A stretch of DNA of 14,286 bases from an uncultured Eubacterium sp. (GTDB taxonomy: Bacteria > Bacillota > Clostridia > Lachnospirales > Lachnospiraceae), in NCBI GenBank assembly GCA_900545725.1, contig URAI01000063.1:1-14286 (forward strand), given 5' to 3'. Shown piece by piece: positions 14,263 through 14,286 of the stretch. Every line of letters starts with the position of its first letter. Position 1 is the stretch's first letter. A program made the translations under genes and the position numbers. The notes under the pieces were generated by a model, which saw nothing but the letters and a program-made list of their open reading frames with translations, was not told the DNA's origin and did no database searches.

Positions 14263-14286
14263 TTTTCTACCTCCAGAATTTTAATA

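Noticed and set aside
1..14286. Mobile island or phage defence system
   Set aside because: No integrase, transposase, toxin-antitoxin, restriction or nuclease-effector gene is visible; base composition and gene content look like ordinary chromosome.

Overview
The window reads as a chromosomal segment of a low-GC, AT-rich Gram-positive anaerobe. Protein style (the RlmD/RumA variant, PcrA with a C-terminal Tudor-like tail, YerC, DUF1836, a PspA/SPFH pair, a coiled-coil SleB-type hydrolase, an intracellular GH43 glycosidase) and strong GGAGG ribosome binding sites point to Clostridia, most likely Lachnospiraceae near Lachnospira/Eubacterium, Roseburia or Butyrivibrio. That placement is inferred from protein resemblance. 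No rRNA, tRNA, CRISPR array, transposase or prophage gene was seen.

Layout. Positions 1-1402 (minus) hold a 23S rRNA uracil-5-methyltransferase cut off at the window edge. A 433-base AT-rich gap follows, with hairpins, an extended -10 promoter and a possible tiny ORF. Then come a 90-residue membrane protein with a very acidic tail (minus), the helicase PcrA (minus), an SPFH/zinc-ribbon protein (minus) and PspA (minus). The last two form a compact envelope-stress pair. DUF1836 (plus) is divergent from PspA and converges on yerC (minus) across two hairpins. The PHP phosphoesterase (minus) lies upstream of yerC and is divergent from a secreted SleB-type cell-wall hydrolase (plus). The hydrolase converges on a methyl-accepting chemotaxis protein (minus) across a strong bidirectional terminator. 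A GH43 glycoside hydrolase (minus) ends the window.

How the genes fit together. Most are housekeeping or envelope functions: rRNA modification, DNA repair, membrane protection, wall remodelling, chemosensing and plant-polysaccharide use. No dedicated multi-gene novel system is evident. The least explained signals are non-coding. A 97-base structured repeat occurs twice (4734-4830 and 12533-12629, about 91% identical), each time starting at the stop codon of a minus-strand gene and preceding the next gene. Four perfect or near-perfect 14-bp tandem units lie upstream of the SPFH gene. Symmetric operator-like sites lie at the yerC and DUF1836 promoters.
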